Origin: Lepturacanthus savala
Lineage: Eukaryota; Chordata; Actinopteri; Scombriformes; Trichiuridae
Assembly: GCA_030544235.1 (NCBI GenBank)
Contig: CM060469.1
Location: 14,688,017 to 14,752,016, forward strand
Length of the DNA stretch: 64,000 bases
Direction: 5' to 3'
Shown: positions 49,401-59,039 of the stretch, piece by piece
Layout: every line of letters starts with the position of its first letter
How positions within the stretch are numbered: position 1 is the first letter of the stretch
Translations under genes and position numbers: made by a program
Notes under the pieces: generated by a model
What the model saw: only the letters and a program-made list of their open reading frames with translations
Told to the model about the DNA's origin: nothing
Databases searched by the model: none

Positions 49401-52400
49401 AGGATGCCTAAACGAAAGGAAGCTGTATCATGATGAAATTTAAGCCACATTACTAAATGCAGTGGAAAACTAGGCTGTTTTGATATAAATATCTACTATA
49501 AATCTGTTTAATGGATAAGACTATTTTCCAAGACAAAATATGTAGCTGTTCAGCACAGTCATGATGAGTTTTGCAGGTGGCGTTTGGTTCCTGATATAAA
49601 CAACATTGAATCACATTTTTTTAATGTGCACACCTCTCACTGACCAATAAGGAAACAAAAAGGCTGAAACACTTCAGATAATGCTTGGGAATTTCAGGTA
49701 ACGCCCAGGTTCAAACAGGAAGGTTTTACGTCATGCACAGTCATGGCACCATAGCAACTCGCAGACCTACCTGAGGGCACAACCGTGAGCTTAGCCATCA
49801 ATCACACTTTTTTTTCGCAGGTAGGCATTTTCCCCATCAGTCACACTCAAGTGAGGAGTGGACACTGAAGACAATGGGAATGCTCTTAAATCTCCCCCTG
49901 ATGGGATAGAGGGCCTGGATAAACGTTTGCACAGTACGCTCCTTTTAATTAAGTCTCTGTGGAGCTTTATTTCCACAGGAATTCACCTTCCTGCTCTTGA
50001 CCACCTTCACAAAAAAATGGACAACATCTGGTTTCCAACTGCCACTATCTGCTTTTGAGCACTGACAGTTTTCATAATAAAATATAGCAAAGTTCAGGGG
50101 GAAAAAAAATACCATACGTCAATGATGGTGTAGTTGAGTCATTTCTTTTCCAAAGTCAAGGACTGGGCTTGAGACACTGGTGCCTAGTCAAAAGCTCCCC
50201 GGAGATGGAGTCTATTAGAACAATCATGAAGGAGTCATCATGCAAGGCATTTCACTTGATCAGCAAGATTTAAAGAACAAAAAAAAAACAGTTACAAGAG
50301 AAACTGCAGAGCCATGAGATTTGGCTGTTTACGCAAAGCGTCTCGGATATGGGTCAAACAAGCACAACCTGCCAAGTGCGCCTCATCTATCTTTCTCAGC
50401 CATACAACACACAGATATGAAATAGATGAGGCATTACAGGGCACTGCCATGTCAGGGCATGTCAGTTTAGCTTGGCTTGGACGAAGCGCCAAATCAAAAA
50501 TGAAAGCTGAACTGTGGACAGAAACATCTGCGTTGTCCAGTTGGTGCTACACGGCATGAGGAGTCCTGCTCAAGAGCGGCCTGGAAGAGGCAGATGTTCA
50601 CCGTGGCCCGAGGCTACGGGAGATGTATAGGCCTGGCCATATGGAGGTAGATGGAGGGCTTCAACTTGTTTCCACAGGCCCACAAAGAAGCCATTCATCA
50701 AGATGGGGCAAGGAGTGGGGTGTAGCTTGCCCCCTGCCCCATAAATGGACCACACAACAGAACTCTCCAAAGGGGAAATCCTGTGTAACTCTAGAGCAAA
50801 GTGGTGAATGTCTAAAAGGGAGGGAGGAGACTTTTAGAGTCAATTTGCCGTTTTTCCCCTCTAAAGTGTTCCTATTCCCAGTCACGGCACTCAATTTGTG
50901 TGCTTGTTGCAGTTTGCAATCAAAGCGAGAGTCTTTCTGAAGATATACGGCCTGGCCAACAAAGCAGACTTTTAAGTGAGCGGATAGATCTCTAGGAGCT
51001 TGTCATCTCTGTGTCCCAGGGCTGTTTGTCGCAGGATGAGTGCTCCTGACTCCTCCCTCTCTCACCTGTCCTGCTCAGAGCTCCAGGCTCCTATCTCTCC
51101 CATCTGCAGCTGTCAGCAGGTCAGAGGAGGGGGTGGTAAGAGGAGGGTAAACAGGGTCCTGGCTCAGCAAAGAGGCCTCTCTTCCACTTCCACCACCCCC
51201 CATCGCCCCTTGGTGACATTGCCTGCATCTTTACTTCTTCCCTATGTGAGAACGAGTGAGGGGGGAAAAAAACAGCACTATAGAGAGACAGGAGGAGGAT
51301 TCACCCATTTCTGCCATTAAGTCGCCAATCTTCTCTGGACTTTCACAGAACTATAAAGGATTCCAGAGTTGGCTTTGTGTCAAATCTAAGCCGGACCATG
51401 ACACTCCGTCCTGCCCTGTGACCTACAATACCTGCAGCGGCGCACTCAAAAAAATGCTGAGGCCCAAGAGTATGATTGCTTACACAGGAAACTCACCGGC
51501 CATGTGTGATCTTGAAAAAATAAACCCTAGATTTGGTGTACTTTATGCAGTTGCAAATTGGCCAGAGATGCAGGTTCCAGATGTAACTTCCACACATTAT
51601 TCATTGAATTCAAGTGAAGTTTTATTTTAACAATACTCTCAATGTGCCTTTAAAATAAAAAACACAGTCCTTTACTGTGGGAAAATAATAGCGGAACAAA
51701 ACAATAGTGGAACTGAAGCAAGGTTCTCTATGAGAAGCAATGAAAGCAACAAAATGTTAAGCTCGCTAATTGGATGCCCTTTACAGCAATGTCCACTGGG
51801 ACTTGCAGTTTAAGTCCTTCCTAAAGGTCCCATCTTGTAGAAAGGGAGATTTTAATTGCTTTTTTGATTATGAGGAAGGTCTTGGTGCTGTATGACAACT
51901 GCCCCATGATTCTCAATCCACAGAGAATTGTATAATACAAAGCCTTTACGCATAAACTCTGCCTTTAAATGAGCTGCCACAACATTGGTTAAGTTGTGAT
52001 GTCACAACTATACAGCCCCCACTCACAACCCAGTCACAGGCTTTTAGATCAGTCAATCAGAGGAGAGGCTCGTTATTACTAATGAGGCAGACACCACAAC
52101 CCAATAGGCTCTAAAGAAGCTTGAGACAGGGGATGTAAAACTATATTCAGATGATTTTTTTGGTACTTTACCACAAATATATATTGTCATATCTTGTTAG
52201 AGATATTAAATATTCAAATAATACACAATATGGGTAAAGTTAAGTTTGTAAATATACAGTCTAGTGCCTTGACCTTTAGAATCTACAAGGAAACGCATTT
52301 ATTTAAGCAAAGCAGCTTCTTTTTGTAATGAGTATTCATTTCACCGAGAGAATTTAATAATTTAATCCTAGTCATGCAGAGAATTAACAGAGCGTTTACC

Positions 52401-55400
52401 TCTGAAACGCTGGACACCCAAAACTACTCTTCCCACTTGACAAGTACAGTAGACTGTATATCAACCTGAGAACATGTGCCTATCAGATACAGGAGCAGGC
52501 TTCTACTTAATTAGGTGTGTCAACCTCACTATGTCCACTTGCTAATCACCACCATGTGCCTAACCCACATTTGTTTGTGCCTGCCTGTGTGCCTGGTGTC
52601 AAATGCCAAAGGACATTGGCCCAGTGTCATTGTACCAAGGCAATAAATAAAGCACATAAAATGCCCCTGCTGACAGCGATACAAAATGTGCAGTCGTGAG
52701 GTTTAAATTTAGACGCATGTTAAAGGTGGAGAAGCTCAATAACTGCAATGCATCGCCAGGGCAGGAAGTCCGCAGAATGGCCACTTAACCAAGCCAAGAA
52801 GGAGAAGCCGACAGTTATTTCAATGCATGAACCAGTGTAGTGTAACAACGGCTGCAGGCAGCTAATGGAAATTTTCATTGTCATAAAAAATAAAAGAAAA
52901 CATGAAAATATAGCAAAAATATAATTCTATTCCTTGCTTCCTAAACTGATAAATTGTGTGTTTGTACAACCACCAGTTTAAAATATTTATCTATTACAGT
53001 CATAATAAGAGAAAAGTAGCAAAATCTCACATTTAAGAAGCTGGATCCAATGAATGAATTACTGTTTGACATATTGATAAATTATCAAACTACGGGCCAA
53101 TAACTGAGTAGTTTGACCACATACCACCTGGAAACAAATGCCCTGAGCAGTGAGTCTCTAGTTCAGTTCCTATCTATCTGGACCGTGCTGCATGTTATTC
53201 TCCTGTGTGGAATGATGCAGCTTATAAATGTTTGTGTGTTATTATGTGGGTTTTAGTACACAAGCACAGACTGTATGTGTGTATAAATGCATGTGCTTTT
53301 CATAATTTTCATATTTAATTTCCCTTCCATCCTCAGTCATGTTTTCTGTTGTTGATTACACAGAAAGGGGAAACAGCGACTGTGAAAATGTCAATCAACT
53401 CTAGTCAATCGACAGTAAAGACTGACTCTTGAAGAAGCCAAACAGCAAACAAAAAGCAGGATGACATCAGTGATGAAATTACTAATACAGCTTGAGAGTA
53501 CAGTAGTTTTCAAGAGGTACATAAATTCCCCGTCACACCGGCTCCAAAGGAACAAACCCAAGGTGACCTCCAGCTGGGACATCTATCCCAAATTGCTTCA
53601 TTGCAAAATCATTTTAATTTTCTGTGTGTAGCATCCAGACAGCAGCGGTGAGTTATGAGCTCCCTGACCTGATGACAAAGCACGGCCACTTCCTGATGGT
53701 ACGGTCAATAAACAAACAGGGTCGAAAAGATTCTCTCACGAGGCTCCTGCCATCACTGTGTGATGCTCGCAGAAAGCATGTCCTCTTTATTTAAAGGACT
53801 AGATTTTTTAACCTGACGACAAGGTTAAATATTGATTAATGCTCAGCAAGTTTTGCCTGGTTTCGCTGACGGGAGGCTGATCCACAATCAAAATTGTAAG
53901 ATAAAAATGAATAAGACTGAATAAGGCTTGTGCTAACAATTAGTAGGCTATATTAACTGATCTTAATAAAAATTCCACTTGCGATAATTGATTATGTTTT
54001 TTACAAGTGAAAAAATATGAAATGGTGGAAGATTCCCAAATGCAAATGTTTAGTTGCTTTTCCTATTATATATCATTCTAAATTAATTGTTCTGGGTTTT
54101 TGACTGTATGAAAACATCTCTTTAATCCCTGGTAACCTAGGATGGCCATTTGTTTATTTCTCTATTCTATGCAAATGCATGAAGCCCATCAGAGTTAAAG
54201 GTAGACCTGCTGTGAGTGAGTCACAAACGAGGCCTACCACTGTTTGCCAGTAACCGTAATAAAAATGGGTCAGGTATATGCTGTGAATTAGTCAGGATTC
54301 AGCGAATAAAGTCTACATTATACTTCTTAATGGATGGAGTTAGCTAAAGGTTTAATCTGGCAGAGACTCCCATCTTTGCCTTAGGCTGAATCCATTAGAT
54401 TTGGATTTATAGAGCAAACGACTAATCCAATACGAGCAGGGAAATGTGTTAGTTTTGATATAATTAAGCAGTACAGCCCATTTTGTTTAAGTACCTTTCA
54501 ACTGAGACACAACATTGATCTTAAATGGTCCTATATTTCACACTTTTACGGGGTTTTCTTTAAATATCCCTAACAAGATAAATGAAAGGTTTTAAGTACC
54601 AAAAATCATCTCGTATAGTTTTACATCTCAAGCCTAGAGCTCTAGAACGAACAGGTCATTTTGTGTCTCTCATTAATATTAATAAGCCTCTCCTCTTATT
54701 AGCTGATTTGAATGACTGAACAGGGTGAGAGAGAAACTGTGTAGTTATGACATCACAACTTAACAGAAGTCCTGATGTACTGATGGTGTCTTTAGTATTT
54801 CTGGCAACATGCATTGATGGACCAAATACTGATATGCTTTACTACAGTAAAAGTAGAAATACTGTCAAATACTGTAAAAATACTAAATTTTAAGTAAATG
54901 TCTTAAATTGATGTCATTCATCCTCACTGCCTCCTCCTTTCCTGTCTCTCTAGTATTATCTCCTCAAGCACTATCAATAAAAGCATATTACTCAAGTTAA
55001 AGTACAGAAATATTATCCACAAAATGTATTTTCTGCAGACTGCAATATATTAAAGTATATTACACTATTTGTTTTAATCACTTCATACACATACTTACAC
55101 ATACTTTGAATAGATAAATAGCAACAGTAACATATTATATATTTTCAATAAATGTTTGTTATGAGGTTTGTCTAATAGTCTTTATTTTGCACCCATTACA
55201 CATAGTGTATTTTTTTTACAAAATGCGTTAAAAACAACGATAATGTGAACAGTATATTACAATATATGTATTATATTATGTCAAATATGCATCTGTAAAG
55301 TAACTAAGGCTGTCAGATAGCTGTATTAGCAGCATATTTTTCTCTGAAACGCAGTGCAGTATGAAGTAGTTTAACATGGAAATACTCAAGCAAAGTACAA

Positions 55401-55843
55401 GTACCCCAAAACTGTACTTGAGTACAGTACTTGAGTAAATGTACTTACATACTTTACACCGTAAACGTGTAACGTTGTTACGTTACATGTAGTCTCTGAA
55501 CACAGCAGACGGTTAATGACGCGTTTACGTTAACGTCAGTCCAGCTAACGTTAACCGCTGAGACAGTACATGCTTAATGTCGAATGTATTAAACTCAATA
55601 GAGAAAAATATCATTTAAAAACGTTAATGCTTTCTCGTGTTGAAATGTATCTTTTCTGACACGCTTTGAGTCAAAACGCTGTCGTATTGAGAGATTTGCA
55701 CTTTGTTTTGCTGCCGGATAACGACAATAACGCACGTTAACGTGACATACTCACAGCGTGTGTCCGCAGACGTTCACCATCAGCTTCAGCGACGGGTTTC
55801 TGTATTTGGTCGTTTTGCATCTCGGGCAGCCTTGGTCGTCCAT
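22264..55843 (-). CDS. mnat1: mnat1, CDK-activating kinase assembly factor MAT1, whole spliced gene
   Basis: Eight coding exons, 55843-55755, 48723-48571, 48160-48087, 47596-47493, 47315-47175, 45988-45857, 34698-34577 and 22384-22264, join in frame to 936 nt (311 aa; human 309). MAT1 holds CDK7 and cyclin H together as the CDK-activating kinase and anchors it to XPD in TFIIH, for RNA polymerase II CTD phosphorylation and cell-cycle kinase activation, in the nucleus. Seen in the protein: a C3HC4 RING at residues 6-49 (Cys6, Cys9, Cys26, His28, Cys31, Cys34, Cys46, Cys49); the MAT1 core with [20 protein letters not shown]; a Glu/Gln/Leu-rich coiled coil at about 115-210; and the conserved hydrophobic C-terminus ([18 protein letters not shown]) that binds CDK7-cyclin H. 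The start has a purine at -3 and G at +4. Introns 1, 6 and 7 are 7.0, 11.2 and 12.2 kb, against 0.18-1.2 kb for the rest. Confidence 0.97.
23275..23355. repeat. (TG)33 plus (TACG) microsatellite
   Basis: TG dinucleotides 23275-23340 pass into TACG repeats 23341-23355, a compound microsatellite. Alternating purine-pyrimidine, so Z-DNA-prone. Confidence 0.97.
23706..23759 (+). repeat. Noncoding block shared with 18192-18243 (copy B)
   Basis: TTGAGGGAGGTCTTCTCATAT, then CTGCATC, GTGCTAT and TATTGA. About 42 of 50 aligned positions agree with copy A by eye. Same orientation, 5.5 kb apart, in a different gene. Confidence 0.65.
28209..28238. repeat. (AG)15 microsatellite
   Basis: Uninterrupted AG tract of 30 bases, preceded by imperfect GA repeats from about 28195. 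Confidence 0.95.
33857..34195. mobile_element. piggyBac-like MITE, diverged copy
   Basis: The left end AGGCCCCATATC matches the 9700-9906 terminus except for one base. The right end reads ATGATATAAGGC. Length about 339 bases. The interior has the near-palindrome GTTGTGACATCACAAC (34022-34037), shared with copies at 51825 and 54525. TTAA flanks are eroded. Confidence 0.6.
34577..34698 (-). CDS. mnat1: mnat1 coding exon 7
   Basis: Residues 232-272. [19 protein letters not shown] is the conserved region. It is isolated between introns of 12.2 and 11.2 kb, but phase and homology both fit. Confidence 0.96.
40367..40447. repeat. (TG)40 microsatellite
   Basis: Uninterrupted 81-base TG tract, the longest in the window, preceded by a short TA run and followed by TACGTACC. 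Confidence 0.98.
42073..42514. mobile_element. Non-autonomous Tc1-like element, about 440 bases
   Basis: The left end has CAAAAGTGTGTAGTCACTTA and the right end TGACCCCAAACTTTTGAACG, an imperfect inverted repeat of the common fish Tc1 terminus. The interior (AATGGTACAATGTGTTTGC and following) matches the usual left non-coding part of that element, and the transposase region is deleted. Confidence 0.75.
42570..43432 (-). mobile_element. Tc1/mariner element with transposase relic, about 863 bases
   Basis: Ends are CAGTGGTGTGAAAA and TTTTCACACCACTG, with TA on each side (42568-42569 and 43433-43434), the Tc1/mariner target duplication. Long subterminal inverted repeats extend about 180 bases inward. 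On the minus strand about 43195-42960 encodes a broken piece of Tc1 transposase with the recognisable words GGGSVMVWG and DPKHSS, interrupted by frame breaks. The element is dead and internally deleted. Confidence 0.85.
45857..45988 (-). CDS. mnat1: mnat1 coding exon 6
   Basis: Residues 188-231. [18 protein letters not shown] then NLFSTGIHM, matching the MAT1 linker between the coiled coil and the C-terminal domain. Confidence 0.96.
47175..47315 (-). CDS. mnat1: mnat1 coding exon 5
   Basis: Residues 141-187. Very Glu/Gln/Leu-rich coiled coil from [11 protein letters not shown] to [10 protein letters not shown]. Confidence 0.96.
47493..47596 (-). CDS. mnat1: mnat1 coding exon 4
   Basis: Residues 106-140, [17 protein letters not shown] onward. 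Start of the coiled coil. Donor GTATGT. Confidence 0.96.
48087..48160 (-). CDS. mnat1: mnat1 coding exon 3
   Basis: Residues 81-106, [20 protein letters not shown], near identical in spirit to mammalian MAT1. Confidence 0.96.
48571..48723 (-). CDS. mnat1: mnat1 coding exon 2
   Basis: Residues 30-81. Second half of the RING (Cys31, Cys34, Cys46, Cys49) and the conserved [16 protein letters not shown] stretch. Confidence 0.97.
51825..52140. mobile_element. piggyBac-like MITE, diverged copy
   Basis: Begins AGGTCCCATCTTGTAGAAAG, close to the left end of the 9700 element (AGGTCCCATATCGTAGAAAG), and shares the following GGGAGATTTTAATTGC. Contains AGTTGTGATGTCACAACT (51992-52009), the inverse of the core in the 33857 copy. 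Right end unclear. Confidence 0.55.
54300..54480. promoter_or_regulatory. Candidate conserved noncoding block
   Basis: Contains several homeodomain-type words (GGTTTAATC, CTAATCC) and a dense non-repetitive run from CCCATCTTTGCC to TAATCCAATACG. It lies inside mnat1 intron 1, 3 kb from six4. Low-confidence impression; alignment needed. Confidence 0.2.
54525..54775. mobile_element. piggyBac-like MITE, diverged copy
   Basis: Preceded by TTAA (54521-54524). Starts ATGGTCCTATATTTC and shares GAGCTCTAGAA, CAGGT, TTTTGTGT, TTAGCTGATTTGA and GTTATGACATCACAACTT with the 33857 copy. Right end not resolved. Confidence 0.5.
54800..55460. repeat. Diverged hAT-like fish repeat
   Basis: Contains AAATACTCAAGCAAAGTAC (55379 region) and GTACTTGAGTAAATGTACTT (55425 region), hallmarks of the same family as 540-740 and 5978-6724. 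Ends are uncertain. Confidence 0.4.
55465..55754. promoter_or_regulatory. Cluster of TAACGTTA-like palindromes beside mnat1 exon 1
   Basis: Within 280 bases: GTAACGTT (55469-55476), GTTACGTTAC (55477-55486), TTTACGTTAACGTC (55524-55537), CTAACGTTAACC (55545-55556), ACGTTAAT (55621-55628) and the perfect 12-base palindrome CACGTTAACGTG (55733-55744). All contain CpG. They lie in the first bases of intron 1, just downstream of the mnat1 start, so a promoter-linked role is plausible. Confidence 0.5.
55755..55843 (-). CDS. mnat1: mnat1 coding exon 1
   Basis: Residues 1-30. First half of the RING: Cys6-x2-Cys9 and Cys26-x-His28. Donor GTGAGT. Confidence 0.96.
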
Positions 55844-56040
55844 TTCTGCCTCTGAAACACAAAGTAAATTCGCTGGAGAAGAATGTCAACAACTCGCAGC
55901 GGTGCTGTCACTTTCCAGGCGGGGAACCGCTGAGTTACACAGAATGAGGTCCGACCTGAAGCTCCACTAATAAGATAGTTCCTCTTTAATGATCGCGTCT
56001 ACAGCAGCGGTCGGTGGCCGCAGGAGGTTCGAGGTAGTAA
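55844..56040 (-). promoter_or_regulatory. mnat1 5' UTR and core promoter region
   Basis: GC- and CpG-richer than the AT-rich gap beyond 56050, and directly upstream of the mnat1 start codon. No TATA box. The transcription start cannot be fixed from sequence. Confidence 0.5.
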
Positions 56041-57199
56041 AACAAAACGCTGAGTAGTTTATTTTTCCCACTTATTCACTCAACAAGGGTATTTCGATAT
56101 AATATAATAATATTTGAACATTTTTAATATTGATTTCTCCTCCGTGCAGTACTCTATAGGTTACTCCCATTGTCCATGGTCTAATCTAAGTCTGTAAATA
56201 AGAACATTCAAATGTATAAAAAATCTCAAGATGGTGTTCTCCAGAGCCTCTGAGTGTACATATTTAGTGGAAAATTGACTAGGGAGATTAATTAGTGGTG
56301 GTGCATGTAGAATGTGATTATATCATCAACATATGAAGAAGACATAAATGTGTATTAGACAATTATATTGATCAAATATTGATTTCTGTGCAGTTTTTGC
56401 GAGTGCTACAGATATAAACGCAGGTGCATTTTATGCTTTAGTGACAATCACAATTCCAGTACCAACTTGAAAAACAAAATAACCAGTTATTCTTCAAGAT
56501 AAAGCTTGGAAGCACGTTCCTCTGTGGCCTTTAATTACTTCTTTTCTTTTATTAAAATTATTTTTGCATATCTTATTAATGGAAGACAAATATATTGAAA
56601 GGTGCAAATAACATTTTAAAAATTCTCTTTATAAAACTAATTCATATAAAGTGGGAGACTGAAAATCAATTAGATTTGCAGATGTTTCCCTCAAAACATC
56701 CTATACTCCAAAGATATATCAAAATATATCTGTGTGATTATGAATTGAGTTTGATCTTATCTAGCTTCTTTAGATCATGATGTGGTGTGTTTTGACTGGA
56801 CATAATGTCTGGGTAACTTCTGACGTTTTCAGTATTCATCATTAACTTTATATTTAGCGAACAGATCGGCCTTGAAGGTTATTATACACTTGGCCACGTG
56901 AAAAATCGTTTGAAAAAAAGTGTATAAAAATATAAAAAGACAGAGTGTTGGGGATTTATTTTAGACAGAGTCACGATGTTGCAATGGAGTGATTCCCCCT
57001 TTGATTTCCATGTATCCATATGGGAATTAAAAGTCTCTAATGCTTTTTGTGTCAGGATAATCACAGACAAGGCATCTCCTGACAATACAGACAACAAGAA
57101 TATCCCATTCCCACGATCCCAAAACTCACCTTGCACAGGTGAGCTACGGGAATATACTGGAGGTTATATGACTGACAGCTGGAAACCAAACATTCGTGT
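56041..57199. other. Spacer between the mnat1 and six4 promoters
   Basis: AT-rich, no coding frame of interest, no clear repeat. Nothing certain can be assigned. Confidence 0.5.
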
Positions 57200-57447
57200 C
57201 TGAATCGCGCTCGCTCCTCCCTTATGGGCCCCTCGGCGGCCAATAGCGTGGCTCTCCTGTAGATAGACCCCAGTGTGTCTCCTTCCAGCTCCAGTCCCCG
57301 CAGAGTAAAAGTCACGTTGGAAGGAAAAGGGGAGAGAGATATCTACTTACAGCTGCTGTCAGATATCCGATCGCGTTCGCATGGCGAGGAGGTAACCTGA
57401 TCGAGCTGGGAGGAGTGACTTTACTAGGGAAGGCTTGAACAAAAAAA
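57200..57447 (+). promoter_or_regulatory. six4 5' UTR and promoter region
   Basis: CpG-rich stretch ahead of the six4 start with a CCAAT box (57240-57244). No TATA box in the expected place. An in-frame TGA at 57436-57438 sits just upstream of the ATG, which limits the protein start. Confidence 0.5.
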
Positions 57448-58181
57448 ATGTCTTCTTCTTCTGCCGGAGAAGTCACAACAGCTAATGACATCAAGAGGGA
57501 AAATGTGAAGGAGGTGGATACGCGGGAGTGCATCAAGCTTGTGGCGCTGGAAGCGGCGGAGTTGTCCATGGAGCGCGCGGCTCCCAACACGGACGCGGTG
57601 CGCACGGAGCTGCTGGTGAGCGCCGCTTCCTCTCTGGCTTTCTCCCCGGAGCAAGTGGCGTGCGTCTGCGAGGCTCTGCAGCAGGGAGGCAATGTGGACC
57701 GGCTGGCCAGGTTCCTGTGGTCCCTACCACAGAGCGACCTGCTACGCGGCAACGAAAGCATCCTGAAAGCCCAAGCCCTCGTCGCCTACCACCAGGCTCG
57801 CTACCAGGAGCTGTACAGTATTTTGGAGAACCACAGCTTCAGCCCGTCCAACCACACCTTTCTGCAAGATCTGTGGTACAAGGCCCGGTACACCGAGGCG
57901 GAGAAGGCGCGGGGGAGACCCCTGGGCGCCGTGGACAAGTACCGGATCCGGAGAAAGTACCCTCTCCCCAGGACTATCTGGGACGGCGAGGAGACAGTTT
58001 ATTGTTTCAAGGAGAGGTCCCGCAACGCTCTGAAGGATCTGTACAGTCAGAATAGGTACCCCTCTCCCGCCGAGAAAAGAAATCTCGCCAAGATTACAGG
58101 ACTCTCCTTGACCCAGGTCAGCAACTGGTTCAAAAACAGGAGACAGAGAGACAGAAATCCGTCCGAGGCGCAATCAAAAAG
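57448..58181 (+). CDS. six4: six4 coding exon 1
   Basis: Residues 1-245. N-terminal tail, the whole SIX domain and homeodomain. Donor GTGAGG at 58182. Shadow frames in other phases were ignored. Confidence 0.97.
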
Positions 58182-59004
58182 GTGAGGCAGCAAAACGATG
58201 AGGCCACTGACTGTTTCAAACACAAAAAGTCTTAGCAACCAAATTATTTAAACACGTAAATACACGAGTGCGTTATGCGTAAAAATGCGCATTAAAATAG
58301 TTAATTTGACAAAATATTTGTAAGGGTTTTTTTTGTTGTGTGTGAGTGTGTGTGGAAGGGCGCTTATAGTTTATTACCATTCACACTCAAGTCAGTGACT
58401 GACTATTCTCAGGGTAATTCTCACTCTCCCGTCGGACTCACTTTAAATGAGCTGATGATGCGAATCGTTGACCTTTAATAATTAAGAAACAACAAAAAAA
58501 GTACGCGTAAAAGGGTTTGGAGCACGCTTTTAATGTTTTGAAATATGAAGCGGTTGCCATTCAGATCCGGTTTCAAGCGTGTTGGTGCTAAGAGGCATGG
58601 AAACTATAAGCAACAAAATAACATAGTAACTCACACACTCCGCTGGGTTTTACTGCCACACGCGTAAAGCGGCGAACTTTGATGAGACAATTCAAAAGGA
58701 GGATTGTAGGTTTTTTTTTTCCTTCTCCCGTATTTATAATGTGTGTGCGCGCGCGCGCAATTCGTGCATGCGAGCCCGTTGTACATAAATCATTTTCATT
58801 ATCACTTTTTGTTCCTCCCGGAGCGAAAAAAAAGAAAAGGGGGGATCTCAGAGCTTCATTCAACCTCTTGCGTTTCATTTCATAATCCACACAAACAGCC
58901 TGAATTTTGGCTTTCATGTTTGCCTTTCTGTGAACAAAGCTGACGCACACCTGGTGGAGGTGACCCCTCTCACTGTCTTTCTCTCTCTCTCACACACACA
59001 CACA

Positions 59005-59039
<35 letters not shown>

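Larger units (their letters stand above)
48724..55754. other. mnat1 intron 1 (7.0 kb)
   Basis: No coding exon. Carries two diverged piggyBac-like copies (about 51825-52140 and 54525-54775), a hAT-like fragment (about 54800-55460), a possible conserved block at 54300-54480, and next to exon 1 a CpG-containing TAACGTTA cluster. Confidence 0.5.

Noticed and set aside
57528..58055. 175-codon frame inside six4 exon 1
   Set aside because: Out-of-frame shadow of the SIX domain and homeodomain; Arg/Gly-rich with no family match.
57742..58173. 143-codon minus-strand frame antisense to the six4 homeodomain
   Set aside because: Antisense shadow of conserved coding sequence.
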